The notes under the pieces are model-generated. The model did no database searches. It was not told the DNA's origin and was given only the letters and a program-made list of their open reading frames with translations. 64,000 bases of DNA from Sinomicrobium oceani (GTDB lineage Bacteria > Bacteroidota > Bacteroidia > Flavobacteriales > Flavobacteriaceae): contig NZ_FPJE01000004.1 in the NCBI RefSeq assembly GCF_900119185.1, positions 184,286 through 248,285 of the forward strand, read 5' to 3'. Of the stretch, positions 1 through 8,909 are shown piece by piece. The position numbers were made by a program, and so were the translations under genes. Positions within the stretch are counted from its first letter, which is position 1, and each line of letters starts with the position of its first letter.

Positions 1-797
1 TCGTGAGAAGTGTATACTCCGATTCGTTGTGCCGAATCCGAGAACTGTTCCCATGCCTCACCGAGTTTTTGCCCCGATTCTCTGAGGAAGTGTGCGGGCA
101 TGGTGATTTTCTGCTTCATCATATACTGGAAGGCCAGCATCATCTGGCTGGGATCTACTTCAAATATACGTTTTACAAATTCGCTGTAGGCCTGGTGATG
201 TCGCATTTCATCCCCGGAAATGATCTTACACATTTTGGAGAGTCTCATGTTACCGTATTTTTTTGCCAGTTTGGCAACACGGTTGTGAGAGACATAGGTA
301 GCCAGCTCCTGGAAACTGGTGTATACAAAATTCTTATACGGGTCGGTATCGGTACCGATGTCAAATCCGTCATTGATAAGGTGATGTGTGGTACGCTCTA
401 CTTCTTTCATGTTTACCCGTCCGGAAAGGTACAGGTATTTGTTGAGAACGTCACCATGGCGGTTTTCTTCTCCGGTCCAGTGTCGTACCCACTTGGACCA
501 TCCGTTTCTTTCCACCTGGTCTATGCCTTCCACATCCATGAGCCAAGACTCATAGGTGGGGAGTGCTTCTTCTGTAATCGTGTCTCCGACGAGTACTACC
601 CAGAAATCATAGGGCATTTCCTTGGCCAGTTCTCTCAGTTCCCTGACGTCTTCGAGAAAGTTTTCATTTTCCGAATCCGGCAAAAAGTCACTGGGTTGCC
701 AAATGGTGTCCACAGGGATTAAATATTTATCCACAAAAGTATCGATATCTTTTTCCAGAAGCTGCATAACTTCCAGCCGCACGTTTTTTATAGACAT
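1..797 (-). CDS. Acyl-ACP desaturase (type 2 fatty acid desaturase), 3' end outside window
   Basis: Soluble diiron enzyme that introduces a double bond into acyl-carrier-protein-bound fatty acids. The minus strand from the ATG at 797 reads openly to the window edge (about 265 codons seen, C-terminus missing). Two iron-ligand motifs of the ferritin-like fold are visible: EENRHGD and, about 85 residues later, DEMRHH. The first half also has the conserved W-x-R/K-H-W-T-G-E-E-N context of plant and bacterial stearoyl-ACP desaturases. It lies 8 bp downstream of the plsC-like gene on the same strand, so the two are probably co-transcribed and act together on membrane phospholipid composition. Family assignment is firm; chain-length and position specificity cannot be read. 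Confidence 0.9.
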   Translation of the reverse strand, partial: MSIKNVRLEVMQLLEKDIDTFVDKYLIPVDTIWQPSDFLPDSENENFLEDVRELRELAKEMPYDFWVVLVGDTITEEALPTYESWLMDVEGIDQVERNGWSKWVRHWTGEENRHGDVLNKYLYLSGRVNMKEVERTTHHLINDGFDIGTDTDPYKNFVYTSFQELATYVSHNRVAKLAKKYGNMRLSKMCKIISGDEMRHHQAYSEFVKRIFEVDPSQMMLAFQYMMKQKITMPAHFLRESGQKLGEAWEQFSDSAQRIGVYTSH

Positions 798-805
798 AAA
801 TAAAT

Positions 806-1540
806 TTATATGATTATTCCTTGTTTTACTGCGTTTTCCGTTCTCTCTATTATTTCGTTAAAAGGAACATTTCGGATGGCAAAAGGTTGTTGTACTGTGA
901 AGGTTACCCGGTTACACAAAGTTAATGGAAAATTACCATTTTTAACAATTTTCCACGAATTATTTATACTTAACGGTACAATATAGGCAGATGTTGCATA
1001 CTTACAGAGAATTTTCAATCCGTTCTCTGCAAAACGCTTCGGATTCCCGTCCTTGCTCCTGGTGCCTTCCGGGAAAATAACAGCGGAACGGTTGTGTTCT
1101 TCGATGTATTCCGCCATCTGCTTTATGGCCGGTAAAGCCTGTTTGGGATCTTTCCGGTCAATAAGAACAGAACCTCCGTGACGCAGGTTGAAAGATACGC
1201 TCGGAATACCTCTGCCCAATTCCTTTTTACTGATGAATTTAGGATGGAACTTACGAAGATACCATATAATGGCGGGAATGTCGTACATACTTTGGTGGTT
1301 GGCCACAATGATAAGCGGAACACCCTCTGGTATGAGATGACGGTTCTCGAACTCGTATGTTGTGCCCAGAATATTGGTGCAACGAACGAGAAAAAAGTTG
1401 AGAATGGAAACACTTTTCTTATGAGCACTATAACCGAAAAGGTTAAGGCATATCCACTGAATCCCATGAAATATCACAAGGCATAGCCCGAAACATACAT
1501 AGTATAATGCCGAAAGCGGATAGGACAGAATTTTTTTCAT
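806..1540 (-). CDS. plsC: 1-acyl-sn-glycerol-3-phosphate acyltransferase (PlsC family)
   Basis: Transfers an acyl chain to lysophosphatidic acid to make phosphatidic acid at the inner membrane. The 244-residue protein has a hydrophobic N-terminal segment (about residues 10-30), the catalytic H-x4-D motif as NHQSMYD (His82, Asp87) and the glycerophosphate-binding FPEGTRS motif at 156-162, all in the usual order for the family. Length is normal. It precedes the acyl-ACP desaturase gene with an 8 bp gap, which suggests a small lipid-synthesis operon. Lysophospholipid acyltransferases for other head groups share these motifs, so the exact acceptor is inferred. Confidence 0.88.
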   Translation of the reverse strand: MKKILSYPLSALYYVCFGLCLVIFHGIQWICLNLFGYSAHKKSVSILNFFLVRCTNILGTTYEFENRHLIPEGVPLIIVANHQSMYDIPAIIWYLRKFHPKFISKKELGRGIPSVSFNLRHGGSVLIDRKDPKQALPAIKQMAEYIEEHNRSAVIFPEGTRSKDGNPKRFAENGLKILCKYATSAYIVPLSINNSWKIVKNGNFPLTLCNRVTFTVQQPFAIRNVPFNEIIERTENAVKQGIII

Positions 1541-1617
1541 AACACAAAATTAGCCAATACGGTTTAGCTGTAGTTGTTTTTTGCCGCAAATATAAGTTAA
1601 TGAATGTATTGAAGGTT

Positions 1618-2604
1618 TTACTTCTGGTTTTTTATTCTTTCTTTAACGACCTTTTCATCGATGGCAAGCGATACGGTTGTTTCCTCGGGAACGGGGGAAT
1701 GGTGTTCGAAGAAAAGGGGCTCTCCGCGGTAAAGGGCTCTTATAAGGTAATGATTTCCCTCAAAATAGCATTCCTTGATCCGTACGCGGAAGCCGGATTT
1801 TTCCGTGAGGTGTAACTCATGCGTGTACACCAGTACTCTTTGATTTTCGGGATAACCTGCCTCCGGTACAAGTGCCCGGATCGGAATTTCGTTAACTTCT
1901 CCGAAAAGCGATGCGGTGTATCTGCTTTCCGGATTGTTGTAGAGCCTTTCGGGCTGATCTTCCCTGATAATTTTTCCCGCTTTCATCACCAGTGTCTTGT
2001 CGGCATGCGATAAAGCATCCACACTGTCGTGCGTGGCAATGATACAGGTAATCTGCTTTTTGCGAAGAAAAGCAAAAAGGTCTCTGCGGAGTTTATTGGT
2101 CCGGAAACTGTCGATATGACTGAAAGGTTCGTCTAATAGCAGTATTTCCGGTTTTTGGGCCATAGCCCTGGCCAGGGCCACACGTTGTTGCTGTCCTCCG
2201 CTCAGGTTGCCGGGCTTTTCGTCGGCATAGTCCTGTAATTCTACCATGTCGAGAAGTTCGTCTATTCGCTCCGACTTTTCTTTTTTGTAGAAGTTGGACA
2301 GGAACTTGCCGATATTATCCCGGACAGATACATAAGGCATAAGATCGAAATCCTGGGCCAGGTATTTCATGTAGGATTCTCCCGGGACAAGGTTATATGC
2401 GGGGCCGAGTATCTGCTTGTCTTTCCAGTAGATTTCTCCCTGATCCATGTCGTAAAGCCCGTAAATAGCTTTGAGTAGGGTGCTTTTTCCGGAGCCGCTT
2501 TCCCCGATGACCGACACGATTTGTCCGGGTTCGGCGCTGAAACTCAGAGTGTCCAGTACCGGTTTTTCTGTGAACCGGAATGAAATATTTTTAACGTCAA
2601 GCAT
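1618..2604 (-). CDS. ABC transporter ATP-binding protein
   Basis: ATPase subunit of an ABC transporter, 328 residues from the ATG at 2604. A longer open frame extends to 2814, but it passes through the terminator of the upstream gene, and the conserved domain begins right at MLDVKNISF. Walker A (GESGSGKST), signature (LSGGQQQR), Walker B (LLLDEPF) and the switch His (ATHD) are intact. About 80 residues follow the nucleotide-binding domain and may form a small TOBE-like regulatory domain, as in the importer ATPases of the PotA/FbpC/ModC type. No permease or binding protein lies next to it, so the substrate is unknown. Confidence 0.85.
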   Translation of the reverse strand: MLDVKNISFRFTEKPVLDTLSFSAEPGQIVSVIGESGSGKSTLLKAIYGLYDMDQGEIYWKDKQILGPAYNLVPGESYMKYLAQDFDLMPYVSVRDNIGKFLSNFYKKEKSERIDELLDMVELQDYADEKPGNLSGGQQQRVALARAMAQKPEILLLDEPFSHIDSFRTNKLRRDLFAFLRKKQITCIIATHDSVDALSHADKTLVMKAGKIIREDQPERLYNNPESRYTASLFGEVNEIPIRALVPEAGYPENQRVLVYTHELHLTEKSGFRVRIKECYFEGNHYLIRALYRGEPLFFEHHSPVPEETTVSLAIDEKVVKERIKNQK

Positions 2605-2696
2605 TTTTAACAGATACGAGGGTTTCGGACAAAGATAATGGCTTTGTGTAAACCGGAAAACGGGAATCGTTTTTTTAAGCGCCTTAAAGAAGTGTA

Positions 2697-2731
2697 ATAA
2701 AAAAAAGAAGCAGTCGGAGAATCCGGCTGCT
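2697..2731 (-). terminator. Rho-independent terminator of the TM2-domain gene
   Basis: On the minus strand a 10 bp stem (AGCAGCCGGA against TCCGACTGCT, one G-T pair) with a 3 nt loop is followed by a run of T. It lies about 110 bp after the stop of the TM2-domain gene and before the ABC ATPase gene. Confidence 0.75.
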
Positions 2732-2839
2732 CCTGAAATATGGTTTACAGGGTTTTTGCCCTTTTGAGTTTTGTTCAAAAACGAGAGCATGTCCGGGGAT
2801 GTCGGGTATCGCAATCGGGATCGGGATACCGGGAAGATT

Positions 2840-3217
2840 TCAGAACCAGGGTTTCTTGCCTACCTGGTAAGTGTTGTAGAACTCTTCGTCGGACTTGGTC
2901 AGGTAGATAATTCCTTCGATCAGGCCTATAATACCACCGATGCCACAAAGGAAGGACAACAGGATCTGAATAATCCCTTCTTTGTTGTACCCGAGGATGA
3001 ACTTGTGAACACCAAAAGATCCGACAACGATAGCTAATACACCTGCGAGAACTTTTTTGTTTTCCTGGCTGTGAACAGTCTGGTTGATACCGTCGTTGAA
3101 TGCATCGGCACTTTCTCTGGCTTCTTCACCTAAGTCCCTGGCCGCTTTTTTAGCTTCTTCGCCCATTTCCCTGGCTTTGTCCGAAAAGCTCTTTTCGTGT
3201 TTGTTTTCTTCGTTCAT
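2840..3217 (-). CDS. TM2 domain-containing membrane protein
   Basis: Small protein of unknown function, 125 residues from the ATG at 3217. An in-frame extension to 3277 is AT-rich and unlikely to be translated. Residues 1-50 are highly charged with an alanine/glutamate-rich helical stretch. The C-terminal half is a TM2 domain: two membrane segments joined by a short turn, with the family signature around G-x-F-G-x-H-K-F and G-x-x-x-G-I-I-Q. No neighbour gives a clear functional hint; a terminator follows it. TM2 proteins are membrane proteins with few characterised bacterial members. Confidence 0.75.
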   Translation of the reverse strand: MNEENKHEKSFSDKAREMGEEAKKAARDLGEEARESADAFNDGINQTVHSQENKKVLAGVLAIVVGSFGVHKFILGYNKEGIIQILLSFLCGIGGIIGLIEGIIYLTKSDEEFYNTYQVGKKPWF

Positions 3218-3315
3218 GATTGAAATTATTTCGGTTTTGAATAAGTTAAAAATATAAAAAAAATCGGTAATGACCATTTTTTTATCCAGCGCAATTTTGC
3301 TTTTGCTTCACCGGA

Positions 3316-4266
3316 TCAGAGGTTGTAATAGGATCTGATCTTGTCTGCTATGGTTTGTGCGAGTTTTAATTGACTTTCAAAAGTCCAGCCTGCAACATGG
3401 GGTGATAACAGCACGTTGTCCGATTCCAGAAGGTACCGGAAAGCCTCGGGAATACGGTCCTCGGAAAAGAGCGATTCGAAAGAAGTTTTCTCATACTCCA
3501 GAACATCCAGTGCGGCCCCGGTTATTTTTTTATCCTGTAAGGCCTTTACCAGGTCTTTGGTAACGACACTCTTTCCTCTTGCCGTATTGATAAACCAGAA
3601 AGGTTTTGTAAAACTGTTGATAAAATCGATGTTTATCATATTTTCCGTAAGTTCGGTGAAAGGTGTATGCAGGCTTACGACATCGGCTTCGCGCCGGAAT
3701 TCGTCGATAGATACCTGTGCTGCATTTTCGTCGCCTACACCCGGGGCTATGTCGTAACAGAGAACTTTGCAGTCGAACCCTCGAAGTTTTCTGGCAAAAG
3801 CCTTTCCCATATTACCATACCCTATAATGCCCACTGTTTTACCATCGAGTTCATGCCCCCTGTTAGCCTCTCTAAGCCATTGGCCCTCCCTGATCTCTCG
3901 ATCGGCTTTATTGAGATTGTTAAAGAGAGACAGCAGCATGCCCAGTGCATGTTCGCCTACTGCATTCCGGTTGCCTTCGGGAGCAGCTATCAGGTGAATG
4001 CCTTTGCGCTGTGCGTAATCGCAGTCGATATTCTCCAGTCCTGCCCCTACACGGGCTATAAATTGCAGCTGATGGGCCTTGTCGAGAAAGTCCCGGTCTA
4101 TTTTAAAACGGCTTCGGATAACAATTCCCTGGTATTCGCCTATTTTTTCTTCGATCTGTGTCCTGGAAGATGTGTAATCTTCATGGTTTTCAAAACCTGA
4201 TGCTTGCAGTTGCTCCCAAAGAATGGGGTGATTACTGTCTAAGTGTATTATTTTTATTGTTTTCAA
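3316..4266 (-). CDS. serA: NAD-dependent 2-hydroxyacid dehydrogenase, probably D-3-phosphoglycerate dehydrogenase without ACT domain
   Basis: Oxidises a 2-hydroxyacid with NAD; in this family the likely role is the first step of serine synthesis. The NAD-binding motif GIIGYGNMG and the catalytic Arg (NTARG), Glu (ALDVLEYE) and His (SPHVAGW) are all visible. At about 316 residues it lacks the C-terminal ACT regulatory domain of long SerA forms. The open frame starts at 4305 (TTG), but a second TTG at 4266 gives an N-terminus beginning KTIKIIHLDSNHP, which better fits the family start, so 4266 is chosen. Other 2-hydroxyacid dehydrogenases share these motifs, so the substrate is inferred. Confidence 0.78.
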   Translation of the reverse strand: MKTIKIIHLDSNHPILWEQLQASGFENHEDYTSSRTQIEEKIGEYQGIVIRSRFKIDRDFLDKAHQLQFIARVGAGLENIDCDYAQRKGIHLIAAPEGNRNAVGEHALGMLLSLFNNLNKADREIREGQWLREANRGHELDGKTVGIIGYGNMGKAFARKLRGFDCKVLCYDIAPGVGDENAAQVSIDEFRREADVVSLHTPFTELTENMINIDFINSFTKPFWFINTARGKSVVTKDLVKALQDKKITGAALDVLEYEKTSFESLFSEDRIPEAFRYLLESDNVLLSPHVAGWTFESQLKLAQTIADKIRSYYNL

Positions 4267-4385
4267 GTGTCTCGTTTTTATTGATCCCGGCAGCGGAGTG
4301 TTCAAAATTATATTTTTTCGGAAGAATATCGATTAAGATGCTAAAAGAAAATAAATTATAAAGATGTATAACGTCAAAAAATAAT

Positions 4386-4393
4386 TATATTTG
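4386..4393 (+). promoter_or_regulatory. -7 promoter box of the rpsP operon
   Basis: TATATTTG matches the Bacteroidota -7 consensus TAnnTTTG and lies about 70 bp before rpsP. No clear TTG box is seen at the usual spacing. Confidence 0.55.
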
Positions 4394-4462
4394 CACCCTC
4401 CTTTTCGGAAGGAGATTATTTATTAATAACCGGGGTCGGGAACCCCATATAATTAATGTATT

Positions 4463-5023
4463 ATGCCTGTAAGAATCAGATTGCAAAGACACGGTAGAAA
4501 AGGCAAGCCTTTTTATTGGATCGTAGCTGCGGACTCCCGCGCAAAAAGAGATGGTAAATTCCTGGAAAAACTCGGAACTTACAATCCCAATACTAACCCT
4601 GCTCAGATAGAACTCGATGTGGACGGTTCTGTAAAATGGTTACAAAACGGAGCTCAGCCTTCAGAAACTGCAAAGAGAATACTTTCTTATAAAGGGGTGT
4701 TGCTTAAGAAGCACTTACTCGGAGGAGTTACTAAAGGAGCTTTGACACAAGAGCAGGCAGAGGCTAAGTTCGAAGCCTGGCTGGAAGAGAAAACCGGTAA
4801 GGTTTCTGAGAAAAGCGAAGGTCTTGCAAAAGCCAAAGAAGAAGCTAAAGCAAAAGCTTTAGAGGCAGAAAAAGAAATCAGCGAAAAGCGTAAGGCAGAA
4901 GCTGCTCAAACAGAGACTGCCGAAGAGGAAGTAGCTGAAGAGGCTGCTCCCGAAGCAGAAGTTGAAGCTGCAGCGGAAGCTGGAGAAGAGTCTGCTGAAG
5001 AAAACAAAGAAGCTGCAGAGTAG
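4463..5023 (+). CDS. rpsP: 30S ribosomal protein S16
   Basis: Component of the small ribosomal subunit. Residues 1-80 follow the S16 family closely from MPVRIRLQRHGRKGKPFYWIV onward through the AQPSET region. The protein is 186 residues, about twice the E. coli length. The extra C-terminal 90 residues are a Glu/Ala/Lys-rich, probably helical tail, common in Bacteroidota S16. It is the first gene of the rpsP-rimM-trmN6 cluster, with 14 bp to rimM, and follows a TATATTTG promoter box. Confidence 0.97.
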   Translation: MPVRIRLQRHGRKGKPFYWIVAADSRAKRDGKFLEKLGTYNPNTNPAQIELDVDGSVKWLQNGAQPSETAKRILSYKGVLLKKHLLGGVTKGALTQEQAEAKFEAWLEEKTGKVSEKSEGLAKAKEEAKAKALEAEKEISEKRKAEAAQTETAEEEVAEEAAPEAEVEAAAEAGEESAEENKEAAE

Positions 5024-5037
5024 TTAATTTAGAAGGG

Positions 5038-5562
5038 ATGAAGAAAGAAGATTGCTTCTATCTCGGAAAAATTGTTAAAAAATACAGCTTTAAGGGGGAG
5101 GTATTGGTGAAACTTGATACCGATGAACCCGATTTGTACGAAAATCTGGAATCAGTGTTCATAGCCATAGGCCATGACCTGGTTCCTTTTTTTATTGAAG
5201 AATCGTCCCTGCATAAATCAGACCTTCTCAGGCTGCGTCTTGAAGATGTGTCTACGGAAGAAGAAGCCGATGCACTGATGAAGGCCGAATTATACCTGCC
5301 GCTTACGGCATTGCCCAGGCTCTCGGGGAATAAATTTTACTTTCACGAAATAGTGGGGTTCACCGTTAAGGATGCCGATTTCGGAGTAGTAGGCGTGGTA
5401 AAAGGTGTCAACGATACTACGGCGCAGGCTCTTTTTCAGATAGACCGGGAAGGAAAAGAAGTTCTTATCCCCATGAATGATGAGTTTATCGAAAAAGTAG
5501 ACCGTGATACGAAAACGATTCTGGTACGAACTCCTGCGGGACTTATCGATCTGTATTTGTAA
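5038..5562 (+). CDS. rimM: Ribosome maturation factor RimM
   Basis: Assists 30S head assembly and 16S rRNA processing, binding near S19. The 174-residue length and the two-part layout (N-terminal barrel starting FYLGKIVKKYSFKGEV, C-terminal PRC-like barrel around FHEIVGFTVKD and VLIPM) are typical. It sits 14 bp after rpsP, the usual gene order in bacteria, which strengthens the call. Confidence 0.95.
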   Translation: MKKEDCFYLGKIVKKYSFKGEVLVKLDTDEPDLYENLESVFIAIGHDLVPFFIEESSLHKSDLLRLRLEDVSTEEEADALMKAELYLPLTALPRLSGNKFYFHEIVGFTVKDADFGVVGVVKGVNDTTAQALFQIDREGKEVLIPMNDEFIEKVDRDTKTILVRTPAGLIDLYL

Positions 5563-5631
5563 ATACCCGTACCCGGTATTTTTTCCGAGACCCGGTGATC
5601 CCGGGCGATTTGATATTCAGAATAATTAGAT

Positions 5632-6354
5632 ATGTCCGACAAGCCATTTCGTTTTAAAGAATTTACCATAGCTCAGGATCAATGTGCTATGAAAGTGGGG
5701 ACGGATGGTGTGCTTCTTGGTGCATGGGCCGATATTTCGGGGAATCCGTTTTCCGTGCTCGATATCGGTGCAGGGACCGGACTGATTGCCCTGATGCTCG
5801 CGCAGCGCAGTAACGCCGAACTGATCGATGCGCTGGAGATCGATGGACCGGCTCATGGGCAATGTGTGGAAAATTTCGAAAACTCCCCGTGGAACGACCG
5901 TTTGTTCTGTTACCATGCTTCCTTGCAGGAATTTGCCGAGGAAATCGAGGATTCGTATGATCTCATCGTTTCCAATCCGCCTTTTTATACCGAAAATGTT
6001 TCTTCGGGCAATAAGCAACGCGACCTGGCAAGAGCAACTCAGGCACTGTCTTTTACGGATTTGCTGGATGCTGTCGCTGTTCTGCTTTCGGAAACAGGTA
6101 GTTTCCATGTAATATTGCCATTCAAAGAAGAATTGGAGTTTAGGGAGATGGCTGCAGCCCGCAGGCTGTATCCCTACAGGATGACAAGGGTTGCAGGAAC
6201 CGAAGAGAAAAAGAACGACATGAAGAGGTCGCTCCTTTCATTCGCCTTTGGAGCGCAGGACCTGAAATCTGATGAGCTGGTTATCGAAAAAGAAAGACAC
6301 CGGTATACCGATCGTTATATAGAGCTTACCCGCGACTTCTACCTGAATATGTAG
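5632..6354 (+). CDS. trmN6: tRNA1(Val) (adenine(37)-N6)-methyltransferase
   Basis: AdoMet-dependent enzyme that methylates A37 of tRNA1-Val. The 240-residue protein has the AdoMet motif VLDIGAGTGLIAL (about residues 42-54) and the N6-adenine methyltransferase motif SNPPFY, followed by the TrmN6-typical K-Q-R-D-L-A-R-A-T segment. It follows rimM after 69 bp and completes a translation-related cluster. No terminator is evident before the next gene. Confidence 0.9.
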   Translation: MSDKPFRFKEFTIAQDQCAMKVGTDGVLLGAWADISGNPFSVLDIGAGTGLIALMLAQRSNAELIDALEIDGPAHGQCVENFENSPWNDRLFCYHASLQEFAEEIEDSYDLIVSNPPFYTENVSSGNKQRDLARATQALSFTDLLDAVAVLLSETGSFHVILPFKEELEFREMAAARRLYPYRMTRVAGTEEKKNDMKRSLLSFAFGAQDLKSDELVIEKERHRYTDRYIELTRDFYLNM

Positions 6355-6397
6355 TCTCCTTTCTGTACCGGAACCAAGGTCTGTTTGTTGTTTTTAA

Positions 6398-6405
6398 TAT
6401 ATTTG
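6398..6405 (+). promoter_or_regulatory. -7 promoter box of the LacI-family gene
   Basis: TATATTTG, a full match to TAnnTTTG, lies 72 bp before the regulator's ATG. No LacI-type palindrome is seen here, so the regulator does not appear to control its own promoter through that site. Confidence 0.5.
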
Positions 6406-6476
6406 TGGCACTCTTGTTAAAAAAATATGCCGGTAAGAAAGTGTCTACTCTTTTCAGCAGCTGATAAATAAAAGTA

Positions 6477-7508
6477 ATGAAAAACAAACAAACCATCCGC
6501 GATATAGCCGATAAACTTCAATTGTCGATAACCACGGTTTCGCTGGTACTCAATGGTAAAGCGCGGGAAAACAGAATAAGTCAGGAGGTTATTGACCGCG
6601 TCCTGAAGTTTGTCAAGGAAGTGGACTACCGGCCTAATCATTTTGCGAGAAGTTTGAGAAATGGAAAATCCAAGATCATAGCTTTTATGGCAGAGGATAT
6701 TTCAAATCCCTTCTTTTCCGGTATAGCACGCCTTATAGAAGACGGAGCCAACAACAGCGGGTACAAGATCGTGTATTGCAGTACGGAGAACAATGCGGAA
6801 AAGACCAGGGAGTTGATCCGGACGTTCAGAGACCGCAGAGTAGATGCTTATATTATCACGCCAACCGAAGGGATAGAAAAGGAGGTGGAAGGGCTTGTAA
6901 ATAACGGAATTCCCGTGATGCTTTTCGACCGCTATTTTACCGGACTTTCTACGGGATATGTGGTTATAGATAATGAAGACAGTACATATAATGCTATACA
7001 ACACCTTGTTGGGCAAGGGTATCAGCGTATTGGTTTTGTGACGCTCGATTCCCGGCAAACCCAGATGTCGGGGAGATACAGTGGGTATGCGCGCGCTATG
7101 GAGGTGCACGACCTGCCCGAATATGTTTTACGGATACCCTACGGGTGTTCCGAACAGCAGATAGAACATGCGATTGTTGGTTTTCTCTCGGAGAATGAGG
7201 ATATTGACAGCCTGTTTTTTTCTTCGAATTATCTTGGGGTCAGCGGCCTGAAAGCCATAAGGCAAAAAGGACTGTCTATTCCCGGTGATATTGGGGTTGT
7301 TGCGTTCGACGATAGTGAGGTCTTCCGGATGTATACTCCTGCAATTACCACGGTAACACAGCCCATGGAAGAAATATCGACCTGTCTTGTAGATAGTATA
7401 CTGGAGCAGTTGGTTCAGAAGGACGGCCCCGGAGAAATCCGGGGAAAGGAAATCGAATTGTCCGCACGTCTCGTGGTCCGCGGATCATCTGCCGGAAAGC
7501 AGAAATAG
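6477..7508 (+). CDS. LacI/GalR-family transcriptional regulator of the mannosidase locus
   Basis: DNA-binding sugar-responsive regulator of 343 residues. The N-terminal helix-turn-helix (TIRDIADKLQLSITTVSLVLNG, roughly residues 6-27, with the hinge helix region YRPNHFARSL) is followed by a periplasmic-binding-protein-like effector domain with the family landmarks GYQRIGFVT and D-I-G-V-V-A-F-D-D-S. It is directly upstream of the GH43-like gene. LacI-type palindromes centred on the family's usual central CpG lie ahead of three downstream units (7758, 11800 and 26648), making this protein the likely regulator. The effector sugar is unknown; mannose or a manno-oligosaccharide is a guess from the enzymes. 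Confidence 0.9.
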   Translation: MKNKQTIRDIADKLQLSITTVSLVLNGKARENRISQEVIDRVLKFVKEVDYRPNHFARSLRNGKSKIIAFMAEDISNPFFSGIARLIEDGANNSGYKIVYCSTENNAEKTRELIRTFRDRRVDAYIITPTEGIEKEVEGLVNNGIPVMLFDRYFTGLSTGYVVIDNEDSTYNAIQHLVGQGYQRIGFVTLDSRQTQMSGRYSGYARAMEVHDLPEYVLRIPYGCSEQQIEHAIVGFLSENEDIDSLFFSSNYLGVSGLKAIRQKGLSIPGDIGVVAFDDSEVFRMYTPAITTVTQPMEEISTCLVDSILEQLVQKDGPGEIRGKEIELSARLVVRGSSAGKQK

Positions 7509-7642
7509 TAGCGTAGGGTAAGCGTGTTCTTCATACCCGATCAGTGGTTGCAATTTTCGTGAAAATGCCGTTTTTATATATTTTTCATTTCCTGTTGTGT
7601 TTTATTGGTTTTTATGTAAAAAAAATAGAGCTACTTTGCAGT

Positions 7643-7666
7643 ATAGATTTTTTTTCGTAAAATAGC
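7643..7666 (+). promoter_or_regulatory. Shared upstream element, copy 1 (T-run plus GTAAAATAGC)
   Basis: A run of eight T followed by CGTAAAATAGC. Close copies occur at 11692-11715 and 26551-26573, each upstream of a LacI-type operator in front of a carbohydrate operon. It may be an activator site or an UP-like promoter element. The remainder of the 365 bp gap between the LacI gene and the GH43-like gene holds only the operator and AT-rich leader. Confidence 0.45.
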
Positions 7667-7757
7667 GCGATAAATACTCAGTTTTCTGTTATGATCTGCG
7701 GAAAAGCACTGATAAAAAACATGGAAAACCCCCGAATTTACTGGGTTTTTCGTAATC

Positions 7758-7777
7758 ATGCTAAAACGTTTTAGCAT
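7758..7777. promoter_or_regulatory. LacI-type operator, copy 1
   Basis: ATGCTAAAACGTTTTAGCAT is a perfect 20 bp palindrome with the central CpG of LacI/GalR operators, about 96 bp before the GH43-like gene. Its 16 bp core recurs at 11802-11817 and 26648-26663. Confidence 0.8.
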
Positions 7778-7873
7778 TTTTGATATCAGGAGGTCGACAT
7801 CTGTGAGAATTTCAGACTGGCAGATTACAGCGTTTTATCGGGTATAGAGTGTAAACCAAATACAGAACCAGTT

Positions 7874-8848
7874 TTGAAACATATCTTACTTTCGGGAATT
7901 CTTCTTGCGACCTTAGTTTCTGGGTACGCACAACAATCAGATAAAAATAACAATCCTGTTTTTGAAGGGTGGTATGCCGATCCGGAGGGGATTATTTTCG
8001 GGGATCAATACTGGATTTATCCTACATACTCCGCTCCTTATGAAAAGCAGGTCTTTTTTGATGCCTTTTCTTCACCTGACCTGGTGCACTGGACCAAGCA
8101 CGAAAAAGTATTGGATACTGCAAATGTGAAATGGGCTAAAAGAGCAGTTTGGGCCCCTTCCATCATAGAGAATGGTGGAAAATACTTCCTTTTTTTCGGA
8201 GCCAATGATATTCAGAGTAATGAGGAGTACGGCGGTATAGGTGTTGCCGTTGCCGATCGGCCGGAGGGACCTTTCCGGGATCACCTTGGCAAGCCGCTTA
8301 TCGATAAGTTCTACAATGGCGCGCAACCTATAGACCAGTTTGTTTTCCGGGATGCCGACGGTACGCACTACCTTATTTACGGGGGATGGAAACACTGCAA
8401 TATTGCAAAGCTGAACGAAGATTTTACCGGTTTTATTCCCTTTGATAACGGAGAGACGTTCCGGGAGGTCACCCCCGAGAATTATGTAGAAGGTCCTTTT
8501 ATGTTTATACGCGACGGTAAATATTATTTTATGTGGTCCGAAGGTGGCTGGACCGGTCCGGATTACAGTGTGGCCTATGCTATAGCCGATTCTCCTATGG
8601 GGCCTTTTAAGCGTATCGGTAAAATTCTTCAGCAGGATATGGATATTGCTACGGGTGCCGGACACCACTCCGTAATTAAAGTTCCGGAAAAAGACCGCTG
8701 GTATATTGTGTATCACCGCAGACCTTTGGGGGAGACGGACCGGAACTCGAGGGAAACCTGTATCGAAGAAATGCATTTTGATGAGGATGGTCTTATCCGT
8801 CCCGTAAAAATTACCGATGAAGGCGTAAAAAGCGATCCGTTACGTTGA
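7874..8848 (+). CDS. Glycoside hydrolase family 43-like enzyme, exported
   Basis: Five-bladed beta-propeller glycosidase, 324 residues, starting at a TTG (no ATG is available upstream in frame). Residues 1-19 form a signal peptide ending near GYAQ. Three acidic residues fit the GH43 triad: Asp36 in WYADPEG (base), Asp154 in PIDQFV (pKa modulator) and Glu206 in VEGPF (acid). GH43 members act mostly on arabinose-, xylose- or galactose-containing glycans, so the substrate is open. It is the first gene of an operon-like run with the GMC oxidoreductase (61 bp gap) and lies behind LacI-type operator copy 1. Confidence 0.8.
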   Translation: MKHILLSGILLATLVSGYAQQSDKNNNPVFEGWYADPEGIIFGDQYWIYPTYSAPYEKQVFFDAFSSPDLVHWTKHEKVLDTANVKWAKRAVWAPSIIENGGKYFLFFGANDIQSNEEYGGIGVAVADRPEGPFRDHLGKPLIDKFYNGAQPIDQFVFRDADGTHYLIYGGWKHCNIAKLNEDFTGFIPFDNGETFREVTPENYVEGPFMFIRDGKYYFMWSEGGWTGPDYSVAYAIADSPMGPFKRIGKILQQDMDIATGAGHHSVIKVPEKDRWYIVYHRRPLGETDRNSRETCIEEMHFDEDGLIRPVKITDEGVKSDPLR

Positions 8849-8909
8849 CCACTTGACCTTCAGGAAACTTTATAAATTGATTTAATTGAAGACCCGTAAA
8901 AAATAAAGA

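Noticed and set aside
3..722. Plus-strand open frame of 239 codons at the left edge
   Set aside because: Antisense to the acyl-ACP desaturase, whose diiron motifs are clear on the other strand.
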